Below are positions 1-9,369 of a stretch of DNA of 64,000 nt, in pieces. A model generated the notes under the pieces. It was given only the letters and a program-made list of their open reading frames with translations. It did not search any database and was not told the DNA's origin. This DNA is from a bacterium (GTDB lineage: Bacteria; Krumholzibacteriota; Krumholzibacteriia; LZORAL124-64-63), in the NCBI GenBank assembly GCA_016703265.1, contig JADJCK010000009.1:310001-374000 (forward strand). The letters are read 5' to 3'. How positions within the stretch are numbered: the stretch's first letter is position 1; every line of letters begins with the position of its first letter. The position numbers were made by a program, and so were the translations under genes.

Positions 1-1440
1 GATGCGCACGACTCCCGCCTGCTGCATGGCCTGGCTCGCGTTCATGACGATGTTCTGGACGACCTGCACGATCTGGCCCTCGTCGGCATCGGCGTCCCAC
101 AGGCCGGCCGGGGCATCGAGGGCGCAGACGGTCGAGGTGCCGCTCAGGGCGAAGTGCGTGGCGCCCTCGACCACCGCCGGCAGCGACAGGCGTTTCTTCT
201 GCGGCTTCCCGCCCTTGGCGAAGGTGAGCAGCTGCGAGGTCAGGCTGACCGCCTGGCCGCTGGCCCTCTCGGCCTGGGCGAGCATCGCCGCCGCGGCCGC
301 CGGATCCTCGAGCTTCATCCGCGCCAGGGAGATGTAGCCGAACACACCCTGCAGCAGGTTGTTGAAGTCGTGCGCCAGGCCGCCGGCCAGCGTGCCGATG
401 GCTTCGAGCTTCTGCAGGCGCAGCCGCTCGCCCTCGAGACGGCGCCGCTGGGTCAGGTCGCTGGCGACGATGATGACCATGCGTGGACGACCCTGCTCGT
501 CGCGGACCAGGGAGACGTCGGCTTCGCCGTCGAACCGGCTGCCGTCGCGGCGGAGGAACCCGAATTCGAGGCCCTGGAAGCGCGAGACGGTGAACAGTTC
601 CAGGAGCTTCGCCTGCGCCAGTTCGCGGCTTTCCGGGGCCACCCACTCGAAGACGCTGCGACCGACAAGTTCGGCGTCCTCATCCTCGCCGAACAGTTGC
701 AGCGCCGCCCTGTTGGCCATCCGGATACGGCCCTCGAGGTCGGACACGGTGATGGCGTTGGGCGCCAGTTCATTGAGCAGGCGGTAGAGATGCTCGCGAT
801 CGCGCAGCTCGTCCTGGGCCAGGCGACGGTCGGTCACGTCGCTGACCACGCCGTTCCACAGTACGTCGCCGCCGGGTACGACGGTCTGGCTGGCATCGAG
901 ACGTATCCAGCGGATCGAGCCGTCGACGACGAAACGGCCTTCCCAGCTCAGGGGATCGCCGGCCTGCGTGGCCGCCTCGTTGGCGCGGTACAGATCGTCG
1001 AGGTCGTCGGGATGGATCCCCGCGAAACCCAGGTCCGCATCGGCCAATACCGCGTCATGATCATAGCCGAGCATCAGGCAGGCCCGCGGACTCAGGTACT
1101 CGAAGGTCGGGCGGCCGTCGGCTCGCATGCGCAGCGTGTAGACGCCGTTGGGAATGCGGCGCACCAGCTCGTCGTAGCGGGAGGTTATCTCGGCGAGTTC
1201 GCTGTTGCTGCGCGTCAGGTCGGCCGTGCGCGCGGCGACCTGGCGCTCCAGATCTTCACGCCCGCGACGCAGCTCGGCTTCGGTCGCGCGAAGGTCGTCG
1301 ATCAGGCGGGTGAAGTCCTGCGCGTCGGTCAACGCCTTGCGGCCGAGACACTCGGCCACGCCGCGATAGTAGTCGCGCTCGGACTCGACATGCGTCGACT
1401 TTTCGACCATCCCCGGGACCTGATCTGCCGATTCCGCCAC
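1..1440 (-). CDS. PAS-domain sensor histidine kinase (partial, 3' end outside window)
   Basis: Membrane-free sensor kinase that would phosphorylate a response regulator. The visible 480 codons read, in order, a helical/coiled-coil N-terminus (about residues 1-80), a first PAS domain (about 85-200), a second PAS domain (about 205-320), then a HisKA H-box GGLAHDFNNLL and the start of the ATPase domain with an N-box-like QNIVMNASQAM. The ATP lid and any receiver domain lie beyond base 1. The GTG at 1440 is chosen because AGGAGG sits 6 nt upstream; an in-frame GTG at 1446 has no spacing. It starts 3 nt after the FIST gene stop, so the two are surely co-transcribed, and FIST may supply a ligand-sensing input. 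Family assignment is certain; the signal is unknown. Confidence 0.85.
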   Translation of the reverse strand, partial: MAESADQVPGMVEKSTHVESERDYYRGVAECLGRKALTDAQDFTRLIDDLRATEAELRRGREDLERQVAARTADLTRSNSELAEITSRYDELVRRIPNGVYTLRMRADGRPTFEYLSPRACLMLGYDHDAVLADADLGFAGIHPDDLDDLYRANEAATQAGDPLSWEGRFVVDGSIRWIRLDASQTVVPGGDVLWNGVVSDVTDRRLAQDELRDREHLYRLLNELAPNAITVSDLEGRIRMANRAALQLFGEDEDAELVGRSVFEWVAPESRELAQAKLLELFTVSRFQGLEFGFLRRDGSRFDGEADVSLVRDEQGRPRMVIIVASDLTQRRRLEGERLRLQKLEAIGTLAGGLAHDFNNLLQGVFGYISLARMKLEDPAAAAAMLAQAERASGQAVSLTSQLLTFAKGGKPQKKRLSLPAVVEGATHFALSGTSTVCALDAPAGLWDADADEGQIVQVVQNIVMNASQAMQQAGVVRI

Positions 1441-1442
1441 CG

Positions 1443-2675
1443 TCACCCTCCTTCCGAGAGGACGACCAGGACGCCCGTCCAGTCCAGGCCGCGGCTGCGA
1501 CCCAGAAGCGGCGCGATCTCGACGCCGGACCAGATGCCCAGGAGCGGGATGCCGGCCTCGCGCGTCACCCGCTGGACCTCGGCAGCTTCCTCCTGGTCCG
1601 TCCGCGACTGCGCGGCCGTGCGGCCACCGCAGCTGATGTACAGCGCCAGGAACGGCCGTCGTCCCCCGGCACGCGCCCGCGCCACGAGTGCCGGCGCGTT
1701 CTCGCGCACGGACTGCAGCATCATGCGGTTGTCGCGGACCATGAACTGCACTTCCTGGCCCACGGCCAGGTCGGCCTCGAACATGCCGACGCCGTCGCCG
1801 TCCGGCGTCACGCCGGTCAGCAGGCGATTGACGTACTGGCTCTCCCGGGGTGGACCGAACCGTTCGCCGCAGTTGATGCCCAGCGTGAGGTTCATGATCA
1901 CGGGACGTTCGCCGCGCCAGTCCCGGTTCCCGAACAGTTCGTCGATGATCTCCGGGAGCGGACGGCCGTCCAGTTCGTGGACAACGTCGCCCTGCATGCG
2001 CGTGATGCGCCGGTAGACGCCGTCGAGCGGGATGCAGCCGTGCATGATCGTGTGATCGACGCTGCAGTCACCGCTGATCAGGCAGGCCACCACGTGCTGG
2101 GAGACGACGCCCCGGCCGTCGAACTGCCAGGTCGAGCCGAAGCCGTACTCGCCCAGGAGCCCGGCGCCGAGGATCGGCACGTCTCCGGGGAGCAATTCCT
2201 CGATGCCGGCAAGCAGGGGAGCCGAGGCGTTGAGCACCGGCGGCCCCGGCTGGCCGGCCGGCGTGCGGATCGAGTCGTAGAGGACATAGAGTGCCTTGTC
2301 CGCCTTCGACCGGGCCAGGCCTCTCGCCAGGGTGCGCCCGGCAGCAACCTCGTCGACGTCGAGGCCGCCGGCAGCGGCGACCCTGAAGGCCACCTTGTCG
2401 GAACGGATGGCGGCAACCGCCGCCGGGTGGCCCTGGTAGGAGAGTGCTTCGTTCGTGATCACGCCGAGGCTGGAGCCGCCGATGATCGGCGTGGCCCCGC
2501 CGACCACGGAGCGCAGCCCGGCGTGGAACCGGTGGGCATCACTGTGGCCCGAGCAGAAGGCGGCCAGGAGGTCGGCCTGCCCCAGCCCGCCGGCGCGCAG
2601 GGCCGCAGCGGCGGTGTCGCGGCCGAGCGAGTAGGCGTCGGCATCGTTTCCGTAGGAAATTCCCACACCGGTCAT
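1443..2675 (-). CDS. FIST domain sensory protein (FIST_N + FIST_C)
   Basis: A 410-residue soluble protein of the FIST family, predicted to bind small ligands and feed histidine kinases or cyclases. The N-terminal part carries the family signature around GGATPIIGGSSLGVITNEAL, and the C-terminal part has the FIST_C pattern with GRSRGLDWTGVLVVL near the end. The ATG at 2675 is preferred to the ATG two codons upstream because GGGGG lies 6 nt before it. It is the first gene of a two-gene unit with the PAS kinase downstream (stop and next start almost touching), a classical FIST-kinase pairing. No signal peptide or membrane segment is visible. The ligand cannot be inferred from sequence. Confidence 0.8.
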   Translation of the reverse strand: MTGVGISYGNDADAYSLGRDTAAAALRAGGLGQADLLAAFCSGHSDAHRFHAGLRSVVGGATPIIGGSSLGVITNEALSYQGHPAAVAAIRSDKVAFRVAAAGGLDVDEVAAGRTLARGLARSKADKALYVLYDSIRTPAGQPGPPVLNASAPLLAGIEELLPGDVPILGAGLLGEYGFGSTWQFDGRGVVSQHVVACLISGDCSVDHTIMHGCIPLDGVYRRITRMQGDVVHELDGRPLPEIIDELFGNRDWRGERPVIMNLTLGINCGERFGPPRESQYVNRLLTGVTPDGDGVGMFEADLAVGQEVQFMVRDNRMMLQSVRENAPALVARARAGGRRPFLALYISCGGRTAAQSRTDQEEAAEVQRVTREAGIPLLGIWSGVEIAPLLGRSRGLDWTGVLVVLSEGG

Positions 2676-2841
2676 CCGCATCCCCCATTTCGTGCCTCCG
2701 CGCGTGCACTGCGATTATGACTGCCGGGCCGCCTGCGGGTCAATGGCCGCGGCGGTCATGATGTGCAACAGGCCGTCGCACGCGAGACGGACTATCATGG
2801 GGACACGGGCCCGCCCCGCCGCGGGCCGGATCGGAGACCTC

Positions 2842-4314
2842 ATGAACATCCTCCTGGTGGAACCCCGTACTCCCGAGACTTTCTGGAGCCTGCGCCACGC
2901 GCTGCGTTTTGTCGGCAAGCGCGCCGCCAATCCGCCGCTGGGCCTGCTCACGATGGCGGGCCTGCTGCCCCGCGACTGGTCCTGTCGCCTCGTCGACCGC
3001 AACACCACCGACCTGCCCGACGCCGACCTGGCCTGGGCCGACTTCGTGATGGTCAGCGCGATGGAGATCCACCGCGGCGAGGTGACGGAACTGGCCCGGC
3101 GTTGCCGTACCCTGGGCCGGCCGTTGATCGGCGGCGGCCCGCTGTTCATGCCCGAGCCCGACGCCTCGCTCGGCGTCCCGCACGTGGTCGTGGGCGAGGC
3201 GGAGGAACTCGCGGCCGGACTGGTCGCCGACCTGCGCGCCGGCACGCTGCGCCCCCTGTACCAGGCCCCGCGATTCCCCGATCTCTCGCTGACGCCGCTG
3301 CCCCGCTGGGACCTGCTCGACCTGCGCCTCTACGCGACGATGTCGGTGCAGTCGTGCCGCGGCTGCCCGTTCGACTGCGAGTTCTGCGATGTGGTCGCCC
3401 TCAACGGGCGCCGGCCGCGCGTGAAGTCGCCGGCGCAGTTCATCGCCGAACTGGAGGCGCTGCGCGTCCTGGGCTGGCAGGGCCCGGTCTTCGTGGTCGA
3501 CGACAACTTCATCGGCGATCCCCGGCGCAGTCGCGAACTGCTGCTGGCGATCATCGACTGGCGTGCGCGCACGCGCACACGCATGACCTTCCTGACCGAG
3601 GCCTCGGTCAACATGGCGGCCGAGCCCGAGCTTCTCGACCTGATCGTCACCGCCGGCTTCAAGAAGGTGTTCCTGGGCCTGGAAACGCCCAGCGCCGCGA
3701 GCCTGCGCGAATGCCGCAAGCTGCAGAACCTGCGCGGCGACCTGGCCGGGAGCGTGGCGACGATCCAGGCCGCCGGCCTCGAGGTGATGGGCGGCTTCAT
3801 CGTCGGCTTCGACAGCGACGAACCCGACATCTTCCAGCGACAGTACGAGTTCATCCAGAAGGCCGGCGTGGTGACGGCGATGGTCGGCCTGCTGCAGGCC
3901 ATGCCGCGCAGCCGCCTCTACCAGCGCCTGGCCGGCGAGGGCCGGCTGCGCACCGAGAGCCACGGCGACAACACGAGTGTCGTGTTCAACTTCGAACCGC
4001 GGCTGGACCGCGAGTTCCTGATCGACAACTACCGCCGCCTGATGTGCCGCCTCTACGAGCCCGGCGCTTACTACGACCGCATCCGCATCTTCCTCGATGC
4101 CCATCGCATGCGTGGCCCGCGTACCCCCGTGTCCTGGCCCGACGTGGGCGCCGGCTTCCGGTCGGCGTGGGTCATGGGCATCGCGCACCGCGGTCGCCGC
4201 GCCTACTGGCGCTTCGTGCTGTCCACGCTCACCCGGCACCCCGACCAGTTCGGCGTGGCGATGACGCTCGCCATCATGGGGCACCATTTCCGGCGGGTGG
4301 CGGCGGAGCTCTAG
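2842..4314 (+). CDS. B12-binding-type radical SAM protein with DUF4070-like C-terminus
   Basis: Predicted iron-sulfur/SAM radical enzyme of 490 residues. Residues 1-135 form a Rossmann-like cobalamin-binding domain, although the classic DxHxxG motif is not obvious. The cluster motif is C175-x3-C179-x2-C182 (GCPFDCEFC), followed by the TIM-barrel core with VVDDNFIGD and GLETPSAASLRECRK. The C-terminal about 130 residues (SRLYQRLAGEGRL..., YEPGAYYDRI) resemble the DUF4070 extension seen in hopanoid-type methylases and related enzymes. The ATG at 2842 has GGAGA upstream; longer in-frame starts would add an arginine-rich non-conserved tail. Stand-alone gene divergent from FIST, followed by a hairpin. 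The substrate is unknown, and no hopanoid genes are nearby. Confidence 0.8.
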   Translation: MNILLVEPRTPETFWSLRHALRFVGKRAANPPLGLLTMAGLLPRDWSCRLVDRNTTDLPDADLAWADFVMVSAMEIHRGEVTELARRCRTLGRPLIGGGPLFMPEPDASLGVPHVVVGEAEELAAGLVADLRAGTLRPLYQAPRFPDLSLTPLPRWDLLDLRLYATMSVQSCRGCPFDCEFCDVVALNGRRPRVKSPAQFIAELEALRVLGWQGPVFVVDDNFIGDPRRSRELLLAIIDWRARTRTRMTFLTEASVNMAAEPELLDLIVTAGFKKVFLGLETPSAASLRECRKLQNLRGDLAGSVATIQAAGLEVMGGFIVGFDSDEPDIFQRQYEFIQKAGVVTAMVGLLQAMPRSRLYQRLAGEGRLRTESHGDNTSVVFNFEPRLDREFLIDNYRRLMCRLYEPGAYYDRIRIFLDAHRMRGPRTPVSWPDVGAGFRSAWVMGIAHRGRRAYWRFVLSTLTRHPDQFGVAMTLAIMGHHFRRVAAEL

Positions 4315-4328
4315 GCGGGCCCGCCGCG

Positions 4329-4349
4329 ACCGGACCGAAGCAGTCCGGT
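4329..4349 (+). terminator. Candidate intrinsic terminator after the radical SAM gene
   Basis: ACCGGAC and GTCCGGT form a 7-bp perfect stem with a 7-nt loop, 15 nt after the stop codon. A 12-bp palindrome (GGCGGGCCCGCC) overlaps the stop itself. There is no real T-run, as is common in very GC-rich genomes. Confidence 0.4.
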
Positions 4350-4474
4350 TCCCCGTGGCGCCGGCCTGCGGAATCGGCTAGTCTTGGGCGCGACAAGTCC
4401 AGGCCGCGACAACGCAGGCCGCTGCCGCTGCGACCCGTCCGGCGGCGGGCATCCCCCTCGACAGGATCGGCTCC

Positions 4475-6130
4475 ATGAATCGTCAACAACTCATCCTGGC
4501 CGGCCGGGTCGGCGACCAGGAGGTCCGCTTCGAGCTGAGTGAGGGCAAGCACGTGCTCGGCCGCGCCGCCGACTGTGATGTCGTGCTGCCCGAGTCGTCC
4601 GTGTCGCGCCGCCATGCCGAGCTGGAGTACGCCAGCGGCCGCGTCCGCGTGCGCGACCTGGGCAGCCACAACGGCACCCAGGTGAACGGCGCCACCTGCG
4701 AAGGCTGGCGCGACGTGGGCCCCGGCGACCAGCTCACGCTGGGCCGGGCCACCTTCGCGCTGGGCGGCAACCTCGACTCGCAGGCGCTGATGACCATCGT
4801 CGGCGACCGCCAGTCGGCCGGCGTGGCCATCACCTGGCAGGAAGCGACCGGGCGCGACAGCGGTACGCGACAGACCGCCCGACGGGCCGGCAAGCGCGCC
4901 GAACTGTTCACGGTCCTGGCCGAAGCCGGGAGCCTGCTCGTCACGCCGGGTACGCCGGAAGAGCTGTTCGAGCCGATCCTCGACCTGGTCGATGCCGCCG
5001 TGATGCCGGAGCGCGCCCTCATCGCGCTGCTGGACGAAGGCACGGGCGAACCCCAGGTGCGCGCCTCGCGCGTGCGTGGCGGCGGCCAGGCATCGAACCT
5101 CATGCTCAGCCGCACCGTCATCAACCGTGTGCTCGGCGAGCGGGTGTCGTTCCTCATCGAGGACGCACAGCAGGACGTCGCCTTCCAGGCGCAGATGAGC
5201 ATCGTCAGCCAGGGTGTGCGCACGGCCATCGCGGCACCCCTGTTCGACAACGAGAACGTCATCGGCCTGCTCTATGCCGACTCGGCCGACTCGCACGACC
5301 GCTACACCACCGACGAGCTGAAGGCCTTCACGCTGCTGGCCAACTGCGTGGCCGTGGCGCTGACGCACGCGCGCTACCACACGATGGAAGCCGAGAAGCA
5401 GCGACTGGAAGGCGAACTGGGCGCGGCGCGGCGCATCATGAGCACGCTGTTGCCCGACCGGGCTCCGGACATCGCGGGCTGGGAACTGGTGCCGCACCTG
5501 GTCTCGTGCACCGAGGTGGGCGGCGACCTCTACGACGTGTTCGCGCTGCCGGACGGCAGGGTGATGGTGGTCGTGGGCGACGTGGCGGGCAAGGGGCTCG
5601 GCGCGGCGCTGCTGGTCTCGTCGCTGCGGCCGCTGCTGCGGGGCCTGTCCGGTCCGTGTTCAGACCCGGCGAAGCTGGTCGAGCGCCTCGACGCGGTGCT
5701 GTACCCGGTCACCGAGCCCGTGCGGTACGCGACGCTCTTCGTGGGCGTGCTGGACCCGGCAACCGGCCAGCTCGAGTACGTCAACGCCGGGCACAATCCG
5801 CCCTACCTGGTGCGGGCCGGCGGCGCGATCGAGATCCTGGCCCCGACCGGCATGCCGGTCGCGCTGGTCGGCGAGGGCACCTGGACGGCGCGATCGCTGA
5901 CCATGGACCCGGGCGACCTGCTGGCGTTGTTCACGGACGGGATTCCCGAGGCCTGGAACGAGGCCGAGGACGAATACGGCGACGCGCGGCTGCTGCAGGT
6001 GCTCAAGGACACGCGCGAACGCGGCGCCGACAGTGTGCGCGACGCGGTGCTGGCCGACCTCACGGAGTTCGTGGGGGACGCGTCGGCCAGCGACGACGTC
6101 ACGCTGGTGCTGGTGCGCAGGCTGCCGTAG
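4475..6130 (+). CDS. FHA-GAF-PP2C (SpoIIE/RsbU-type) serine phosphatase
   Basis: A 551-residue cytoplasmic signalling protein. An N-terminal FHA phosphothreonine-binding domain (about 15-95) carries GRAADCDVVLP, SVSRRHAEL and LGSHNGTQVNG. A GAF sensor domain (about 140-300) follows. The C-terminal PP2C-like phosphatase (about 340-548) shows GGDLYDVFALPDGRVMVVVGD, VAGKGLGAALL, YVNAGHNPP and LFTDGIPEA, the metal-binding Asp motifs of RsbU/SpoIIE enzymes. It probably dephosphorylates an anti-anti-sigma type partner in response to the GAF ligand and a phosphorylated Thr target, but no partner is encoded next door. The ATG at 4475 directly precedes a good FHA start. It converges with the gene at 6141, leaving only 10 nt between stops. 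Confidence 0.9.
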   Translation: MNRQQLILAGRVGDQEVRFELSEGKHVLGRAADCDVVLPESSVSRRHAELEYASGRVRVRDLGSHNGTQVNGATCEGWRDVGPGDQLTLGRATFALGGNLDSQALMTIVGDRQSAGVAITWQEATGRDSGTRQTARRAGKRAELFTVLAEAGSLLVTPGTPEELFEPILDLVDAAVMPERALIALLDEGTGEPQVRASRVRGGGQASNLMLSRTVINRVLGERVSFLIEDAQQDVAFQAQMSIVSQGVRTAIAAPLFDNENVIGLLYADSADSHDRYTTDELKAFTLLANCVAVALTHARYHTMEAEKQRLEGELGAARRIMSTLLPDRAPDIAGWELVPHLVSCTEVGGDLYDVFALPDGRVMVVVGDVAGKGLGAALLVSSLRPLLRGLSGPCSDPAKLVERLDAVLYPVTEPVRYATLFVGVLDPATGQLEYVNAGHNPPYLVRAGGAIEILAPTGMPVALVGEGTWTARSLTMDPGDLLALFTDGIPEAWNEAEDEYGDARLLQVLKDTRERGADSVRDAVLADLTEFVGDASASDDVTLVLVRRLP

Positions 6131-6140
6131 CCGCCCCGCG

Positions 6141-6917
6141 CTATTGCCGGAACAGGGCCTTCACCGAGCCCCAGGTCTGCGTCTCCACGCCCACCGGCGA
6201 CATGGCCTGGATCTCGATGACGAGATCGTTGAAATCGTTGTCGGTCTTCGACCAGTTGTATGACGGCGCAATGCTCGTCCCGTAGTCGAGATCTTCCCAG
6301 GCAAGCACATACGTGGGCACGCCACCCGACAGGTGCGTGATGTTGAACACCAGGCACTGCGGGTCGCCGTTGAAGGGCGCGTGCGTGGCGGCCACGCCAT
6401 TGGTGCCCTTGTCGTTGTAGAAGCGGTTCGTGAAGAACAGCTCCGGCTCCGGCGCGTGCGCGCCGCCGTCCAGCGTCCCGTTCGGGTTCAGGTAGAAGCC
6501 GAAGCGGGTCATGCCGTTCGGGAACGAGATCGACGCCGTGGCGCCGGCGCTGAGCGGACCATCGAAGACGATGCCGTCATCGCTGCCGTCGATGACCGGG
6601 GCGCCCGCCAGCGACTCCTCGTACCAGCCCAGCGTGTTGCGGTTCGAGAAGCCCGCGATCTCGCGGACGATGAGCCCGTTCAGGCCGAGATCCTGCCAGT
6701 AGGCGGGATCGGCATCGCCGGGATTATGGCCTTCGTAGTCGGTGGCGACGTTGATGACGCCGACGCCGTACCGCGTATCCAGGATCTGCTGCAACGGGAC
6801 ATTGTCCCACGAAGTGCCGAATGTGATGTCCACGGCGCCGACGATGGTCGGGCAGGCCAGCAGGGCTGCGCCGACGACCAGGGCCAGCGACGGGAAACGG
6901 GCGAATCGGTGCCGCAT
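6141..6917 (-). CDS. Exported DUF4114-like protein with C-terminal WGxVKALFR tag
   Basis: A 258-residue secreted protein. Residues 1-27 are a signal peptide (Arg-rich start, LALVVGAALLACPTIVGA). The C-terminal half contains LAWEDLDYG and then DNDFNDLVIEI, the acidic signature of DUF4114/cell-surface calcium-binding-like domains. The last residues, TWGSVKALFRQ, closely match the end of the otherwise unrelated exported protein at 52410 (SWGAVKALFRD). AGAGGA upstream supports the ATG at 6917. It is monocistronic, facing the phosphatase gene. Function unknown; probably a surface or periplasmic structural or adhesive protein. Confidence 0.7.
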   Translation of the reverse strand: MRHRFARFPSLALVVGAALLACPTIVGAVDITFGTSWDNVPLQQILDTRYGVGVINVATDYEGHNPGDADPAYWQDLGLNGLIVREIAGFSNRNTLGWYEESLAGAPVIDGSDDGIVFDGPLSAGATASISFPNGMTRFGFYLNPNGTLDGGAHAPEPELFFTNRFYNDKGTNGVAATHAPFNGDPQCLVFNITHLSGGVPTYVLAWEDLDYGTSIAPSYNWSKTDNDFNDLVIEIQAMSPVGVETQTWGSVKALFRQ

Positions 6918-7243
6918 GCTGCGTCCTCTCAATGGTCCTTGCGGGGCGGTGTCCCCCTGACACCGGCCCATGAGTCTAGCATGGTGGATTTAATGTCGAT
7001 CAAACAAATCATGAATGACCATCTATCGACTTCTTACATGAGCAATGGTGCGTCCTCTGCCGCTATCGCAACATCTTTTCACGCTTGACTTTGCTGTATA
7101 CATCACGATTTTGTGATATTTGGTCAAAATAGTTGGCTTGCGGAACCGACCGCAAAGGCCCGTGGCTCCCGCGGGGTTGATGGACTAGAATGCCGGCACG
7201 TCCGGGACCCTCCCGTGGCACTTCCCGCCGGAAAGGACCAGTC
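6918..7243. other. AT-rich divergent intergenic region
   Basis: About 326 nt between the divergent exported-protein gene and the aminotransferase gene. Bases 6975-7135 are clearly poorer in GC than the surroundings and must hold promoters for both directions. A TTGACT hexamer at 7085-7090 could serve the aminotransferase but has no convincing -10 partner. A short inverted repeat (ATCAC-N6-GTGAT, 7102-7117) may be an operator. I see no RNA gene or open frame of interest. Confidence 0.4.
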
Positions 7244-8467
7244 ATGCTGAACGCCGCCTTCACCAGGATCGGACTGTCGCCCATCGTCGAGATCAGCGAG
7301 CGGATCCGCGATGTGGCCCCGCGCTGGGAAGCGAAGACCGGTGCGAAGTTCGCCTACCTGCAGCGCGGCGAGCTGGCGGACAACACGCCGGCCTACATCA
7401 CGCGCGCCATGGAGCAGGCCGTGGCTGCCGGCCTGACGCGCTACCCGAAGTCGGGCGGCGAACCCTGGTTCAAGGATGCGGTGCTGGCGCGCATGGCGGA
7501 GAACGGGCTGACCGGCCTTGGCCGCGAGCACGTGATCTGCACCTACGGCGGCCAGGAAGGCCTGCAGCTGGTGTTCAACATGTTCGCGGGCGGACGCGTG
7601 GTCTCGTTCGCTCCGACCTGGTCGTGCGTGCTGGACAACATCGCGCCCTATGCGGGCTGTACGCTGGACGAGGTGGCGCTGGTGGAACGCGACGGCCGGC
7701 TCGACATCGACTTCGCGCAGGTCGAGGCGAAGCTGCCGGGCGCCGCTCTGCTCTACGTGAACTCGCCGCAGAACCCCACGGGCAAGGTGTTCTCGCGCGA
7801 GGAGCTGTCGCGCCTGAACGACCTGTGCGTGAAGCACGGCGTGCACATCGTCTCGGACGAGGCCTACGAGGACTTCGTCTTCGGCGGCGCGAAGCACGTG
7901 AGCATGCTCCAGTTTCCCGGCGACCACATCTTCGGCGTCTTCACCTGCTCGAAATCGTATGCCGCGACCGGCTTCCGCATCGGCTACACCGTCTGTCGCA
8001 ATGCCGGCATCATCGCGAAGCTGACGCTCGGCGAGTACACGCAGACGGGCGGCGTGGTGCCGTTCATCCAGAAGGCGTTCGTCGAGGCCATGACGAACGA
8101 GGCCGAGCGCCAGGCCTGGCTCGAGCCGCTGCTGGCGAAGTTCGCACGCCGTCGCGAGCTGATCGTCGAGAAACTAGGTCCGGTGCTCGGCCCCGGGCTG
8201 TACCGCCCCGAGGGCGCGTTCTACTTCTTCCTGAACCTGAAGGGCCTGGTGCCCGAGGCGCCCGCCGGCCAGTCGCAGGGCGAGTTCACGCTGCAGCGCT
8301 TCCTCGACGCGGGCGTGGCGGTGATTCCCGGCACGGCCTTCGGCGGGGCCGAATATGCGCACCACGTGCGGATCTCGTTCTCGGGGATTGAAGAGGCGGA
8401 ACTCGCCAAGGCGCTCGATCGCATCACCAGTCAGGTATTCACCGGGACGAAGCGCGCGAGCGCGTAA
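7244..8467 (+). CDS. Class I/II PLP-dependent aminotransferase
   Basis: A 407-residue fold-type I aminotransferase of the aspartate aminotransferase superfamily. Visible motifs are NSPQNPTGK (173-181), the PLP-phenol Asp in SDEAYEDF (204-211), the Schiff-base lysine K237 in TCSKSYAATGFRIGY, and the C-terminal Arg region HHVRISFSG for carboxylate binding. The ATG at 7244 follows GGAAAGGA; an upstream in-frame ATG at 7190 adds an unconserved Arg/Pro-rich tail and lacks a ribosome site. It converges with the nitrilase gene 16 nt away. The exact amino-acid substrate cannot be read from the sequence, so no gene symbol is given. Confidence 0.88.
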   Translation: MLNAAFTRIGLSPIVEISERIRDVAPRWEAKTGAKFAYLQRGELADNTPAYITRAMEQAVAAGLTRYPKSGGEPWFKDAVLARMAENGLTGLGREHVICTYGGQEGLQLVFNMFAGGRVVSFAPTWSCVLDNIAPYAGCTLDEVALVERDGRLDIDFAQVEAKLPGAALLYVNSPQNPTGKVFSREELSRLNDLCVKHGVHIVSDEAYEDFVFGGAKHVSMLQFPGDHIFGVFTCSKSYAATGFRIGYTVCRNAGIIAKLTLGEYTQTGGVVPFIQKAFVEAMTNEAERQAWLEPLLAKFARRRELIVEKLGPVLGPGLYRPEGAFYFFLNLKGLVPEAPAGQSQGEFTLQRFLDAGVAVIPGTAFGGAEYAHHVRISFSGIEEAELAKALDRITSQVFTGTKRASA

Positions 8468-8483
8468 TCCCGCCAGCTCTCGA

Positions 8484-9311
8484 TCAGGCCAGCCGCCGGT
8501 GCCCCAGCGCCGGCAGCCGGCGCCTTACCTCGGCCTGCCGGGCGAAGTCCAGCGTCGCCGTCACGATCTCCGTGCCGCGATCGCTGCCGCGAGCCAGCAC
8601 CACGCCCCACGGGTCGACAATCAGGCTGTTGCCGTGGGTCATGACGCCGCCCGAGCCGGGGCCCGTCTGGCCCGGCGCCAGCACGAAGGCCTGGTTCTCG
8701 ATGGCGCGCGCACGCAGCAGGCTCTCCCAGTGCGCGGCGCCGCTGGTGGCTGTGAACGAAGCGGGCACCGTGAGCAGCTCGGCGCGCTCATCCGCATAGC
8801 GCCGGTACAATTCGGGAAAGCGCAGGTCGTAGCAGATGCTCAGGCCGACCGTGTGGCCGAGCACGGTGGCGCACGTGGGCGTGTCGCCCGGCACGTACCA
8901 GTCCGACTCGCGGATGGCGACGCCGTCCACTTCCACGTCGAACAGGTGGATCTTGCGGTAGGTGGCGTTGATGCCGCCGTCCGGGCCGATCAGCACCGAG
9001 GTGTTGTGGACCTTGAAGCTGCCGGCGATGGCTTCGCAGACACTGCCGGCGAGGATGGCGGCGTTGAACTCCGCGGCGATGGCCTGCAGGCCGCGCGTGG
9101 AGGGGCCGGGGATCGGCTCGCCGGGCAGCGTTGACGGCTTGCCGGTGCTGCGGAAGTGGTACATCTCGGGCAGGGCGATGAAGCGGGCGCCGGCGAGCGC
9201 CGCCTCGCGGGCCAGGCGCTCGGCTCGGACGACGTTGGCGGGGACATCTTCGCCGGCATCGAGTTGGATGACGGCAACCGGGAGCAACTGGATGTCGGCA
9301 GGACTGGTCAT
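8484..9311 (-). CDS. Carbon-nitrogen hydrolase (nitrilase superfamily, NIT1-like)
   Basis: A 275-residue amidase with the complete Glu-Lys-Cys triad: E49 (ALPEMYHF), K120 (YRKIHLFDVEV) and C160 (SICYDLRFPELYR). The motif set and length match the NIT1/deaminated-glutathione-amidase branch, whose known role is metabolite repair by hydrolysing the product of transaminase side reactions. The adjacent convergent gene is an aminotransferase, which fits loosely. The ATG at 9311 is preferred to 9359 because GGAGA lies 5 nt upstream and the protein then starts just before the conserved first strand. Cytosolic; no signal peptide. Exact substrate unverified. Confidence 0.87.
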   Translation of the reverse strand: MTSPADIQLLPVAVIQLDAGEDVPANVVRAERLAREAALAGARFIALPEMYHFRSTGKPSTLPGEPIPGPSTRGLQAIAAEFNAAILAGSVCEAIAGSFKVHNTSVLIGPDGGINATYRKIHLFDVEVDGVAIRESDWYVPGDTPTCATVLGHTVGLSICYDLRFPELYRRYADERAELLTVPASFTATSGAAHWESLLRARAIENQAFVLAPGQTGPGSGGVMTHGNSLIVDPWGVVLARGSDRGTEIVTATLDFARQAEVRRRLPALGHRRLA

Positions 9312-9369
9312 CGGCGTCTCCGCGTTCGTGGTTTGTGCGGCCGGACGGCAGTATAGCACCGGCCGCGAA

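Noticed and set aside
154..2016. A 620-codon plus-strand frame over the histidine kinase and FIST genes
   Set aside because: The minus strand reads clear PAS, H-box and FIST motifs; the plus frame shows none.
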